DNA of 64,000 nt. Origin: Turritopsis dohrnii. Its lineage: Eukaryota; Cnidaria; Hydrozoa; Anthoathecata; Oceaniidae. The translations under genes were made by a program, and so were the position numbers. Every line of letters starts with the position of its first letter. Positions within the stretch are counted from its first letter, which is position 1. Below the pieces are notes generated by a model. It searched no databases. It was not told the DNA's origin and saw nothing but the letters and a program-made list of their open reading frames with translations. Location of the stretch: assembly GCA_027922465.2 (NCBI GenBank), contig BQMF02000062.1:992001-1056000 (forward strand), given 5' to 3'. Of this stretch, positions 9,770 through 20,487 are shown one piece after another.

Positions 9770-12211
9770 ATGGCTGGCTTGAGTTGTGGAATGAAATGTT
9801 CAAAGTATTTGTTGTTTATTTTCAACTTTGTTATATGGGTAAGTGCACTCCTTTTCTCCCGATGTTGTTAGAAGTAATTAGGACTACACTTTATGTTAAA
9901 ATAACCTAAGCTTGTATTTTCAGTTTGTAAGAGAAATCGCAACAGAAATTCCTTTTACAAGGAAATATTCACAATGTAAAACATCATTTTAACATTTCCT
10001 GTATTTACAGAAACAAAAAACAGAAAGTTGAACATATAAACCGGTACTTTTTAAAGTTGTTCTCAAACGTCACACAGGTCGTACTTTTTACGTCAAATAT
10101 GTATGATATTACTAGTTATATTTTTGGTGTTCCATAAAAAAAAACAATTATAGAAACGTCTTAATATAAATATTTTTAGCACATCCTACAAATTTGTGTG
10201 GTTGGCATAAGATTCGTACCTTTTTTTTATGATATTAGCAAATTAGATTTTATGGCGATAAACAATTCTGCAACGTTTCCACTGAGAATGTTGACGTAAC
10301 AAAATTTTCCGATATGGAAACCGTAAAAAATAAATACTCTGGGGGTTGTAGGTTTTGAGATTTGAAGTTACAAAAATATTTAACCTCAGTCAGAACAATT
10401 ATCAAGATTTTATTCATAATACTCCTAAAAAATCGTTCAATATCTACTCAGATGCAAAACAATTTTTTTGAAAGGTGGAAAAATACTACTCTCAAGTGTG
10501 TTCATCTGACAATTTGAAAGCATCAAACTTCTTGGTTAAATCTTCTTAAAATAGTCTGAAAGAGCTAGGCATAACCCTCTTTACAAGGTTTACACCAGAA
10601 GTTTTGATGCTTTCAAATGTCTCACTCACGAAAGCGGAAGGCGTCCATAAACTGAAAGTGATTAAAATCTTTACAAACATTTCTGAGATTATTACGCATG
10701 TTGTGGTCTTAGTAACCGACCACAAACACGATAGAAGTAAGGCCTGACACACACTACAGCAGTGACAATAAGCATGGGACGTACTTAATACGTTGAATGC
10801 TTTTGTCAGTTATTTTGAATATCGTAAGTGTTCCACAAAGATATTTACAGATGACAAACTGATGAGTCGGCAGAAAATCTCTACGAAAGAGATGGTCATT
10901 TGATCGCTTTTTTGATATAAGCTTGTACAGAATCATTATTATTCTAATGAGGGAATCCCCTTTAGTTGCATCTGGAAATTGAACTCTCCCCAGCGGGCAA
11001 ATTTGTTGAAAATCACTGCAAAGGAGTGTATTTCTATAGAAATGTACACACTATTTCAATAAAAATGTTCTCCATCGCAATGACTTTTTTAAGATTTTGC
11101 CCACTGGGCTCAGTTCTTCTTACAATTCTTTTTTGCAGTTTTCAAAGTTCTCCTCAACAAGAACGTCAACTGTTTCCAAGCTATTTTTCCCTATTAACTT
11201 CGCCTTCCATTATGCAAAATCAGGAAACTATAATTATACCAACTTTTCACGAAAAAAGAATCCTCTGACTACCTTTGTGAACTTATTAATGAATTCTTCT
11301 TAGGTCTGTGGAATAGCAGTAATGGGTGTTGGCATCTACAGTCGAGTTAAAATCGGTAAATGGGACTCTCTTATTGATGACAGTACTATACCCAATGCAG
11401 CCAACATAATGATTGCTGCTGGATTCTTTGTGATGATAATTGGGTTTCTTGGTTGTTGTGGAGCGTGGAAAGAAAATAAATGTCTTCTCATCCTTGTAAG
11501 ATCTTCATCCTACCTCTTCCATAAAGACATTTTATGAGTTTCATTCTTAAGGTTTTCGTTTAAAACTTCTCTTTTTAGTATGCTATCGCTCTCATAATCA
11601 TCTTTATTTTGGAAATAGCCGCCGGTATTTTTGCATATACAAAGAAGGATGATGTAATTGATAAATTAACGACAGGATTGAATAAAACAGTGAGTGTTTC
11701 CTATGACCAACCTGGAGATAGTAACAAAGGCTTGACCAAAGCGATGAATTGGTTTCAAGAAAACGTCAAATGCTGTGGTTCCAAAGGTCCAAAGGACTGG
11801 GCTACTTCCAAATGGAAACAGAACCATCCCAACACTACAGTGCCTTCGTCCTGTTGTATGAAGGATACCGCTTGTAATACAAAAGTGGACCCCGCTACTG
11901 GCATTTATGAAAAAGTAAGTGTGGTACCTTGTTCTAATAGTACATGTGAATGACTGTATATTAAATTGTTTCTCTTTCCCATTCGACTGCTAGGGTTGCG
12001 TTGCAGCAGGTGAGGATTTTGTGAAAGACCACATGTGGGAGATTGGTGGTGTTGCCCTTGGAATTGCTTTCGTTCAAGTAAGCATTTACTTCAAGATCGA
12101 TCGACGAACCTTTCCCTTTGTAGCATCTGAAATGAAATTTCCTTTATTTAGTTTATCGGAATCTTTTTTGCGATATTACTTTGCCGAGCTATTGGTTACG
12201 AAAAGGTTTAG
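9770..12211 (+). CDS. tetraspanin family membrane protein
   Basis: Organises membrane microdomains by associating with partner receptors in the plasma membrane or vesicles. Five coding exons (9770-9838, 11304-11495, 11579-11914, 11994-12077, 12152-12211) join in phase 0 to give 246 aa, a normal length. It starts MAGLSCGMKCSKYLLF with juxtamembrane cysteines. TM1 is split by intron 1, TM2 ends GFLGCCGAWKENKCLL, TM3 follows, and the large extracellular loop has the diagnostic CCG (codons at about 11771) and a PSSCC motif plus two further cysteines. TM4 ends with a short tail, RAIGYEKV. The conserved exon boundaries after TM1, TM2 and the loop support the model. Intron 1 (1.47 kb) carries a MITE. 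The particular tetraspanin (CD63/CD9-like or other) cannot be named from this. Confidence 0.93.
10988..11108. mobile_element. CCCAGTGGG-family palindromic MITE, copy D
   Basis: One of the best-preserved copies: cccagcgggcaaatttg ... gattttgcccactggg, with complementary arms around the 'tagaaatgtacacactatttc' centre. It sits in tetraspanin intron 1. Confidence 0.8.
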
Positions 12212-12219
12212 ATTGAAGT

Positions 12220-12225
12220 AATAAA
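12220..12225 (+). other. polyadenylation signal AATAAA (tetraspanin)
   Basis: AATAAA nine bases after the tetraspanin stop codon. If used, the 3' UTR is very short. Confidence 0.5.
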
Positions 12226-13555
12226 GATTTGGTGGCGGAAGGATGCGTCATCGCGATTGGCGAACACATCAATGTGCGCAATTTCACTTGAATGCTGAGA
12301 ACAGACTTGTTTGATTTCTTAAGTGTATATTTTCATTTTTATGGTTTTGATTTTTGCTTCATTTGCTTTGGGACTATTTATAGTAAACATTTGTTGCATA
12401 TAATATGTTTTGCTTACACATGTACCAAATTGTATACTTTCTATTGCTTGATGGTGAATAGATTGATTACACAAAGTTAACTTATAAATATTGAATCTTG
12501 AATTTCCTTTCCAAAACACCCTCGAAAACAAACAACGAAACGGTCTGGAGCCATATGCTTGTATACATGCATTTCTATAAGAGGAAACCGGTTTCAACTG
12601 CTTTCGGTCGTTTTAAAGAACCAAGGCCGAAAGCCACTATACTACTAGGCAGAGAGCTACAAGATGAGAAAAGGAAGAAGAGTTATAAAGACAGAGCAAG
12701 GTGGCGGTTAACCTTGCATTTAAAAGATTGTAGATCATACTCAGCAAGAAAACAATGTACAATTGAGCATAAAGATTTCTTTCACTCCGACCAAATTCGT
12801 TGAAACATCAATGTTAGGAGGTACATTTCTATGAAAACATAAACACTATTTCAATGAAAATGCTCATATTTGTTGCAGTCTCTTTTCACATTTTGAAGAG
12901 TTTGAGGAGTCTTTCTCGATCCCTCACACTTTAATTTCATATCAATAAGATAAAACAAAATTTGGCATGGCTACACTTTTTTCATGACTGGGATTTTACA
13001 ATAAATACGTTTTTCAGCAATAAGTTTGACAGCAATATAAGCAAAGTTTCTTTAGTAACTAAGAAGTTCCTTGGTTTTCTAATTCCGGTTTGAAAAGTTC
13101 AGCAAGCTACTTTAACGGCTAATTGCTTTGCAACTACATCTAAGCACAACTGTGTTCTAAGGAATACTATTTCGTAAATTTTCCCCATGCAGTTCAGAGT
13201 ATCCATTACAGGAGTAAGATTAATGATGGCTGATAGTACCGCTAAGTCATGTTTCTCAGGACACAGTCACAAGAAAAAAGATAGTCTGGAAACAGCGCCG
13301 ACTCCAGTGGGTCGTCCGATTAAAATAAAATTTTCTTGTGATTATGCTCAGGACGAAAAAGGAACATTTGAAAAGGAACATTTAAAAGGATGAAAAAAAA
13401 AGGATGGCGTATGTAAACAATATTCCTTTCAAAAGTATCGTGTAATTTACTCTTTAACTATCAGGATGTTATTGTTTCGATATTGCTTGACAACATCTTC
13501 CGTCATCTGACAAGTAAATACATCCATTAGTATTAAGTTTCGAGGGAGACGGAAA
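12226..13555. other. intergenic; decayed MITE near 12785-12890
   Basis: A diverged copy of the CCCAGTGGG-family palindrome is discernible at about 12785-12890 (ggtacatttctatgaaaac ... cactatttcaatgaaaatgc). The remainder shows no supported gene; a 68-codon frame at 13187 has no recognisable similarity. Confidence 0.4.
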
Positions 13556-14640
13556 ATGAAGTCAAACAATGTAAAACGAGTGAGACGGTATTATCAGTAT
13601 TTCATGATGGTGTCTGTGATCAGTAAAAACGTGATTGTAGCATCTGTAACACTTCTTCTCGACAAAGAAGAACAGAAACAAACGAAGAAACGATCAACGT
13701 GTTCTATTTGGACAAGACCATGTTTACTGCGCAGAAAAATCAAATTGAGCTAGTCAATCTTCTTACCCCGTTCTTACAAAAGCAAGATAACAATATGAGA
13801 GAATGCATAAAGCTCGAGGAAATCTGTTGCATCACATTACGCTATCTTGCAAGCGGCGAATCATTTAGATCTTTGGAGTACCAATTTAGAATCAGTAAAA
13901 AAGCAATATCTTATATTATTCAGGAAATGCGTCAAAGTATCTTCGAAGTATTAAGATCATTACAAAACACTAAAATTAGCAGAAGAATGGGAGAAAATGG
14001 ATATTTCCGAACGGATTAGGAGCAGTCGATGGAAAGCACATAGTTCTACAGCAACCAAAAAAACTGGTTCACATTATAGAAACTATAAAAGAAATGATAG
14101 TATCATCTTAATGGGAATGGTTGGGCCAGAATATGAGTTCCTTTTTGCTGATGTAGGAATGAACGGTAGAATTTCAAATGGTGGGAACTGGTCGCAAAGC
14201 CCCTTGAAACTTGCCTTAGAACCCAGTACACTTATTCTACCAGATGCCACACTTCCTGGTCGACAGAACCCCGTTCCATATGTATGTATAGGTGATGATG
14301 CTTTTCCTCTTTCTAATTTCATGATGAAACCATACCCTCAAAAAGGTTTGACCTCCGAAAAACGTGTGTTTAATTACAGACTTTCAAGGATGCGCCGCAT
14401 TTCTATAAATGGATTTGGAATTCTAGCCAACCGTTGGAGAGTATTTTGACGTCCATTCTCACTGGAGCCAGAAAAGGCCAAAGTAATCACAATCGCAGCT
14501 ATCACACTTCATAATTGGTTGAGAAAGGACTCTACGTTTATGTTCCTAGAGATTTAATTGTCAACGAAGATGTGACAACTGGCGAAATTACAGAGGGGTC
14601 CGGAATCTTGATATTCTTTGTCCCTAAATAAAGTCAGTAA
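13556..14640 (+). pseudogene. PIF/Harbinger (HARBI1-like) transposase relic
   Basis: Successive frames read a HARBI1-like nuclease. An N-terminal WTRPCLLRRK motif (about 13708-13740) comes first. MRECIKLEE and LASGESFRSLEYQFRISKKA follow at 13795-13920. The first catalytic motif, GAVDGKH, is near 14020. Next come LMGMVGPEYEFLFADVGMNG near 14110, NYRLSRMRR near 14375, and AAITLHNWLRK near 14495. At least three frame changes are needed (near 13745, 14010 and 14050) and another before the C-terminal part. The second catalytic aspartate is asparagine (GRISNGG) and the expected glutamate before FGIL is absent. It is therefore dead. Terminal repeats were not found. Confidence 0.85.
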
Positions 14641-14803
14641 CACTACTCATGAGGCAAAAGAAATCAGAGAGGAATTCAAACAATACTTTTGCAACGAGAG
14701 GTGTGTCCCATGGCAGTGGCGGTGTGCGCGGATTGATGAAAACAATAAAAAAACTTTGATAACTTTTTGTTGATTCTTTTACGAACACAAACTAATAACA
14801 GAC
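14641..14803. other. short spacer
   Basis: Between the Harbinger relic and the next element; nothing recognised. Confidence 0.4.
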
Positions 14804-16187
14804 TACCGTGGCTGATTTGGACAATTTACTTTTACTTTTTAATAAAAGACGCGGCCGCACTCTTTAATATGCGGCCGCGCACTTTTTGCTAAACACGCGG
14901 CCGCGCATTTTGAAGCAAACACGCGGCCGCGCTCTTTACAATATCTGGTCTGTAAAACAACCATTTTGGCAGGATATGCTGAACTTATATCTTTTACTGG
15001 TCCTCACAATATTAGCTGCAAATATGCGCCTTTGGGATGTAAAGTACAGTCTTTGGACACGCGGCCGCGATTTAACATTATGATAAAAAGAAACTTCATT
15101 AATATATATAGTATATTGCAAACTATACAAACTGTTTACCTTGGTAAATTTACTCAAGTCAGGAAGCATCACGTTGTTGCCAGCCATGTTGTTTATTGCT
15201 CGTTTGTTTTGAATCTGTGCTAACATATCATGAAACTAACGTGAACTCAAAATGCGCGGCCGCACAATTAAAACACGCGGCCACGTCCTTCAAATATGCG
15301 GCTGCATACTTTAATTGTGCGGCCGCGTACTTAACATTTCAAGGCACACAATTGCAGCTAATATTGTGAGGACCAGTAAAAGATACCAGTTCAGCGTATC
15401 CTGCCAAAATGGTTGTTTTACAGACCAGATATTGTAAAGAGCGCGGCCGCGTGTTTAGTAAAAAGGGCGCGGCCGCGTCTTTAATTAAAAAGTAAAGCAT
15501 GGACGTATAAAAAGGGAAGGACTTACAACTTTTATGAATCTATTCAAACAAACCTCGCCTCGGTTTATTGAAATTTTCACAAAAGCAGTTTTGAAACTCC
15601 CTCAAGTGCTTTTAAAAATACATGTTTCCATTGGCTTCCATGATCGTAATAACCAACCAAAAATGAATTCAAAGATTTTATGATTATTTTGAAGCCAGGT
15701 TTTAAGATCTGATTCCTCATGACTTCTTACAGTCTCAAACATGAAATTTTCAGAATTGAATGAAAAAGCACTCCTCTTTCTGTATATTCTCAGGCATCAT
15801 CCAGGCGTCTTTCAAAGTACCGAATCTTTGGAAATAAATATATACACAAAATACTTCCTAACTCCGACAAATTTATCTTAATTCCAATCCGACATTTTTA
15901 AAAAAGGTTGAGTAGAAGTTTTGTGATACTCAAGAATATTGCTGATGCATCTGCAAATCGTATTTTCTCTCAATTCGTTGGTTTTCCACATCGGATTAAA
16001 CCTAAAGCGTTGTATAAACCCACCCATGTGAACCGAAATCCAGTGAAATGCGAGGCGAGGATTACATCAAAGAAATGCCGACAGAATAGATTTTAATAAT
16101 AGAAATAAAAGGCTTTAGTATAAGTTGTGAGTCCTTCTCTTTTTATACGTCCATGAGTAAAGTAAGTTGTCCAAATCAGCCACGGTA
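14804..16187. mobile_element. outer TIR element, split near its left end
   Basis: The left end (taccgtggctgatttggac, from 14804) is complementary to the right end (16156-16187). The inverted repeat resumes at 15498-15540 (catggacgtataaaaag) against 16115-16155. The left arm is broken by the element at about 14832-15496. The interior (15540-16115) has no supported coding sequence. Confidence 0.75.
14832..15496. mobile_element. GCGGCCGC-studded inverted-repeat element
   Basis: Nine perfect GCGGCCGC octamers lie at 14851, 14871, 14897, 14923, 15061, 15256, 15319, 15443 and 15469, with two one-base variants near 15277 and 15298. The background is AT-rich. Arms of about 99 bp (14923-15021 against 15352-15450) are nearly perfect complements, and the outer ends (tactttttaataaaagacgc and its complement) also pair. 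No coding sequence. The octamers may be subterminal binding sites for a transposase encoded elsewhere. Confidence 0.8.
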
Positions 16188-16642
16188 CAGACTATTATAA
16201 ATTTAGATACATCATTTTATGGAAATATACTCTATCGTTTTAAATTTTCAGGCGAAAAACGATCAAAGTATGATTTTGGCTTGTGGAAGCATTATTCACC
16301 ACGGTGAGCTCGCACATTTCAAAAATAATATCGAAGTGTCATAAAAAATCGGAGTAATAAAATGTCGGATAAAATCCCTTATAACTTCTGAAATATTCAA
16401 CATTTCAATGTGATTTTAATGTCAGTGGATAGCCCTTCTTTTTCTCTTTCTGTTCTTATAAAACTTTACAAAAGGCAAGTATCCTGTTGAAATACATGTT
16501 TCCAGCCTGTTTCCAGTGATTTTATGGTACAAAGGATAAGAAACTTGTCAAGCTTCCGGAACAATAAAGATCATCTTTATTTTCTTTTGATCCGTTGGTA
16601 ACTGGCAATTATTGTTTTTTATTTGATAAAAATATTTCCATC
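16188..16642. other. AT-rich spacer
   Basis: No gene or clear repeat recognised. Confidence 0.4.
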
Positions 16643-17024
16643 TACCTTATCGGTAAAAGAAAAATTCGGCAAAAAGTGACTAAATTTCGGCTAGGTGACT
16701 AATATTTTTTGGCGACTAAAATTGTTGGCGTCTTTTTTTTTACCGCTTAACTTTTTTGAAAGAAGAGTCGAGAAGAACAAAATAACGAAAATGCACAAAT
16801 GAAGAGAAAAGCTGTTATTGACATTGACTAATTAACCTAATTTACCTAACCTTTCTTTTTGGTGTTGTATTTTATTTATTAAAAAAAACTTTCAAATTAT
16901 CCAAACTTTCTTCGACATTTTTTGTCTTGGAAATTGGTCGGCAAAAAGTGACTACATTTTGTCCAAGTGACTGATTTTTTTGCCGACTAACATTTTTGTC
17001 GACTTTTTTTTTACTGATAAGGTA
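16643..17024. mobile_element. modular MITE, TACCTTATCGG family, copy 2
   Basis: Bounded by taccttatcggtaaaaga and tttactgataaggta. The arms repeat ggcaaaaagtgactaaa-type modules, that is, the family layout with a different module sequence from the 1626-2319 copy. Confidence 0.75.
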
Positions 17025-17366
17025 TTGTAAACTTTTCATAAAAAGTATTTCTCAGGTATTGTCATCAAATAAACTCAAAACTAAACCTATGCGCGGTCAA
17101 TTCCGTTTCCGGACTTTAGATCGGTCGTCACATTTAGGTTGTGACGAACCTCGCACCTTAACCCGAGGGTGACCTAGGCCTCTGCTGTTGAAAGAGGAAT
17201 ATTTGATAACCGATCATGGCATATACGACGATACACACCGACGTAATGTACACGTACCACGCACAAACCATTGTGAACAACAGTTCTGTATATACTAGAT
17301 TCAGCAATTGACTTACGATTACTTGTGGTGTTCGCCTTTTGGTATAGGTGTAATGAAAATCGCTTG
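17025..17366. other. spacer
   Basis: Contains a small hairpin (gtcgtcaca ... tgtgacgaac near 17125-17148). No supported gene. Confidence 0.35.
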
Positions 17367-17547
17367 TTAAGGCTGAAATACATTATCATTTTAATGGATC
17401 AGTTTAAATTGTTTTAAATTGTTCTATTTATGACGGTTTTGGCCACGGGCACTATGTTTCTATTTAATTCGCTATATGTATCACGTTTTCTTTTGTTTCA
17501 AACAATTTAAACTGATCCATTAAAATGATAATGTATTTCAGCCTTAA
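17367..17547. repeat. 181-bp fold-back element with 47-bp perfect arms
   Basis: 17367-17413 is an exact reverse complement of 17501-17547 (outer end ttaaggctgaaatac), around an 87-base spacer. No coding capacity. The arm identity suggests recent origin or gene-conversion upkeep. Confidence 0.85.
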
Positions 17548-17649
17548 AGCATGAAAAATGAAATGTTTTATGAAATGTTTGAAATTCGAAAAAAAAAGAA
17601 ATAAAAAAAAAAGAATGATCTAGGTGGGCTCGAACCACCGACCTTTCGG

Positions 17650-17835
17650 TATCTGTATTCGAGGGTATGCATCTACCGGTTTCAAACCATCAAACTTCTC
17701 GGTGAAAACTCTGTTAAAAGCGTTTGGAAGAACGAGACATCACTTGGCCAAAACCTCACCCTCCCAAACAAATTTAACAAGGTTTTGACCGTAAAGATTA
17801 GCTGGTTTGAAACCGGTAGATGCATATACAGATTC
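17650..17835. mobile_element. small TIR element beside a tRNA-like box B
   Basis: tgcatctaccggtttcaaac near 17670 is complementary to 17803-17824. Just left, the minus strand reads ggtggttcgagcccacc (17622-17640), a good Pol III box B, so a tRNA-derived repeat may have been the insertion target. A box A could not be confirmed. Confidence 0.6.
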
Positions 17836-18242
17836 TGTAGCTTGAGTATTAAAAGATAGTTATCAACCGTCCGAGCCCCAGCTCCATTTCAACCCATCAA
17901 TTTTCTAGTGTCAAAAGATGACGATATCTTCCTATATTTTAGTTTATATTTTCATCTCCGCTATGGTTGACCAGACGAAAATATTTTTTCCTCTTCTTCT
18001 TAAAAAACAAGCGGTCATTCCAGATTGTTACCAAGTTATTTGACCAGACACTTTGAAAGCAGTTAATGAAATTTGTACATCAAACCGTGGATTTATAAAA
18101 TTATCTCGTTCAATTAATCAATTTATGTAATAGCTTAGGAACCTAACTTTCTTATTTACACAGATCATCATTAATGAAGGCTTGACCAATGCGGCGAATA
18201 TTGGCATTTATACCAAAGCAAGAGTTACAGAACAATGTGAAC
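17836..18242. other. spacer
   Basis: No supported gene or repeat. Confidence 0.35.
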
Positions 18243-18800
18243 TACAGTTGCCCCCCACCCCTAACTCGACCACTCGCTATCTCGACATCTGCCTAACTCG
18301 ACATAATTCCTTCGGTCCTGCCAGATTTGACGTTATTGAATGGAAATTTTCCCCCGCTATCGCAACATTTCTAACTCGATACCTGCCCATCTCGACGTAA
18401 ATTTTCGGGCCCTTGACAAAAAACTCGACATTTTCAATATTTTAATTGTTGTTATTTCCTTAATTATCGATCTAAGCTCCTGTTCTGACACCGTCAATGA
18501 AGATCCTCAGAATTTACGAGATGGGGAAAGGATGCAGGTGGAATGTACGCTTCACTTCGTTGACAAAACAGGATGTATAAATATTCTTAGACAGCAGTTT
18601 CAGGCAATCAATGAACTTTAATTTTTGGAAACTTGTTATATGATAAAAATATATTCCAAATTAAGAAATACATATTAGTTTTTTTCTTAATTCTTCTGGG
18701 TTCCGTCCGAACCTAATAAAATAAAAGGGGTGGTTGGGGCGGTGAATAAAAATATTACCAACGAAACTCGATCCCATGTCGAGTTAGAGGGGGCAATCTT
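18243..18800. mobile_element. pogo/Tigger-like MITE with CTAACTCGAC motifs
   Basis: Begins tacagttgcccccca with ctaactcgac immediately inside, repeats ctcgac motifs to 18425, and ends with the complement gtcgagttagagggggcaa at about 18778-18796. The TACAGT start is typical of pogo/Tc-type ends at TA sites. The open frame over its right half is not convincingly coding. Confidence 0.6.
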
Positions 18801-18977
18801 TAAGTAATAATAAAATGAATGTTATATCAAACTTCTAGGACTTCACCTACTCAAAACCAAGAAGCATCAAAAACGGTATTAAATAAGTATTATTAGACAT
18901 TTTTGTTGGACGGGGTGGGTGCTTCTGCGGAGGAGGTTTCAAGAATTTTATGGGAATAAACGTGTTAACTGAACATT

Positions 18978-19137
18978 TACAGTACAACCCCGTTAAGTCG
19001 GACTAAAACCTTGTCCCTCCTGAATTTTCTTAGCAAGCAGAGTCTGACTTAAGATGAAGTTCCGATAAGTCAGAATCCCATTAAGTCAGACCGATTTTTT
19101 AGGACCCTTGATAGTCCGACTTAACCTTGCGGTGTAT
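18978..19137. mobile_element. pogo/Tigger-like MITE, GTTAAGTCGGAC type
   Basis: Starts tacagtacaaccccgttaag and ends ccgacttaaccttgcggtgta, giving imperfect inverted repeats with TA at both sides; internal taagtcaga/tctgactta motifs. Confidence 0.6.
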
Positions 19138-19322
19138 AATGTTTTATATTGAATAACTTTTTCTTGAACTTCTTTATTACTGGTAAGCTTGTTACAATAG
19201 ATCTGACTTTTTCATTTCCCGTTTGATTCGTTATGTCTCTGGCCTCATTGCGGTTATAATTTCTTCATATCTTATGACGACTCAGGATGTTTGTTTGAAC
19301 AGTTTGCGAGATCCGCGCCTTC

Positions 19323-20006
19323 TTACGAGCGAAATGGGTTCTTTTTAGGTGCTTCTTCTTTCCCCAAAGACTTCCCTTTTCTCCAAGCTATCTCCTTAAT
19401 GAACTCCGATCGGACATAAAAATCTGTTAAATAATTCTGAGTAATCTGTCCAACATCGTTTTTCAAGTAAACCAGATATTCCGGATTTCCATTTCGATCA
19501 TTTAAACTACTCAACACAAAACCCTTACATTCGTTCACGAAAGATTCACACGATCGTTTGGCCGAATTAATGTTTTGAACATAGAATGCACAGCAATCTG
19601 GCACGGCTGTGTTCCTACAGGTGAAATCACCCAATTCTGGACTATCTACTTCACGTAGTTGAAGGTAACTCTGCTTATCTCGTTGGGATGATAATGTCGC
19701 TGGTATAACTTTACTCGTAGCAACATTCATTTTTGACTCGATGAACTTCTTAAAGTTTGGTGCAACTTTCAGTCTTTCCTTCAGTTCATTTATATGATCA
19801 CTTAAACTTTTAATAATCTCATCTCGCAAGTCAACTTTCGTCCCGCCTGCGTTTAATAAGTCAGGTTTTTTATCAGAAACATCTTTAGGAGTCGCTTTGG
19901 TCGAACCGCCAATCCACACGCCCAACATGAGAGCAATGCCAACAATAATCATAAGAAGTATTATAAATAGGGCGTTACGACGAACCATTCTCATCCGCAT
20001 TCTCAT
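19323..20006 (-). CDS. type II single-pass membrane protein, unrecognised
   Basis: Single-exon frame of 227 codons. It begins with four in-frame ATGs alternating with arginine codons (MRMRMRM), so the exact start is ambiguous. A basic cytoplasmic tip is followed by a strong membrane segment (residues about 11-31: NALFIILLMIIVGIALMLGV). A charged, probably helical stalk (about 55-95) comes next, then a C-terminal lumenal or extracellular domain with five cysteines between DFTCRN and NECKG and several aromatic residues. The layout resembles Golgi or cell-surface type II proteins, but I recognise no catalytic motif and do not assign a function. A possible AATAAA lies on the minus strand at 19173-19178. 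Upstream non-coding exons are possible. Confidence 0.65.
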   Translation of the reverse strand: MRMRMRMVRRNALFIILLMIIVGIALMLGVWIGGSTKATPKDVSDKKPDLLNAGGTKVDLRDEIIKSLSDHINELKERLKVAPNFKKFIESKMNVATSKVIPATLSSQRDKQSYLQLREVDSPELGDFTCRNTAVPDCCAFYVQNINSAKRSCESFVNECKGFVLSSLNDRNGNPEYLVYLKNDVGQITQNYLTDFYVRSEFIKEIAWRKGKSLGKEEAPKKNPFRS

Positions 20007-20487
20007 CTAAGGTGTGTTCCTTCTTGACATTAAAACAACTTATGAAGCGTCACTTCTGCAAGACAACAAAAAAATACATCAAAATTACCGAAATCACGTA
20101 TAAAGCTATGAATGTGATAAAATATTCAACATGTATTCGTTTCGCCACCACAGTCAAAAAAAGACATCTCAATCGGCATTCATGATTTCAGTTGTTAAAT
20201 ATTGAATGTCTCAATATGGATTGATTATTTGAGAGACATCATGGTTGATTGCGATCGTTTGAAACTGTAGTCATTTTATAGGAAATTCGTTATGTTTTCA
20301 CAGATGAACTAAGCAATATCTTGCAGGATTTTACATCGATCGCATTCGAAAGATTTTTAATATTGTTGAAAATATATTTTATCCAGAATCTTAGGTATCA
20401 AATTTCCTCGACCTTCGAAATATTTCAGTCTACAGAGCAAAATAAGCTAAGCTAAAAAATAAACCAAGATGCAGTAAAACCATTGTA
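20007..20487. other. upstream region of the membrane-protein gene
   Basis: AT-rich; no other feature recognised. Confidence 0.35.

Noticed and set aside
13187..13393. 68-codon plus-strand gene before the Harbinger relic
   Set aside because: No similarity to the transposase or any family I recognise, and no splice or promoter support.
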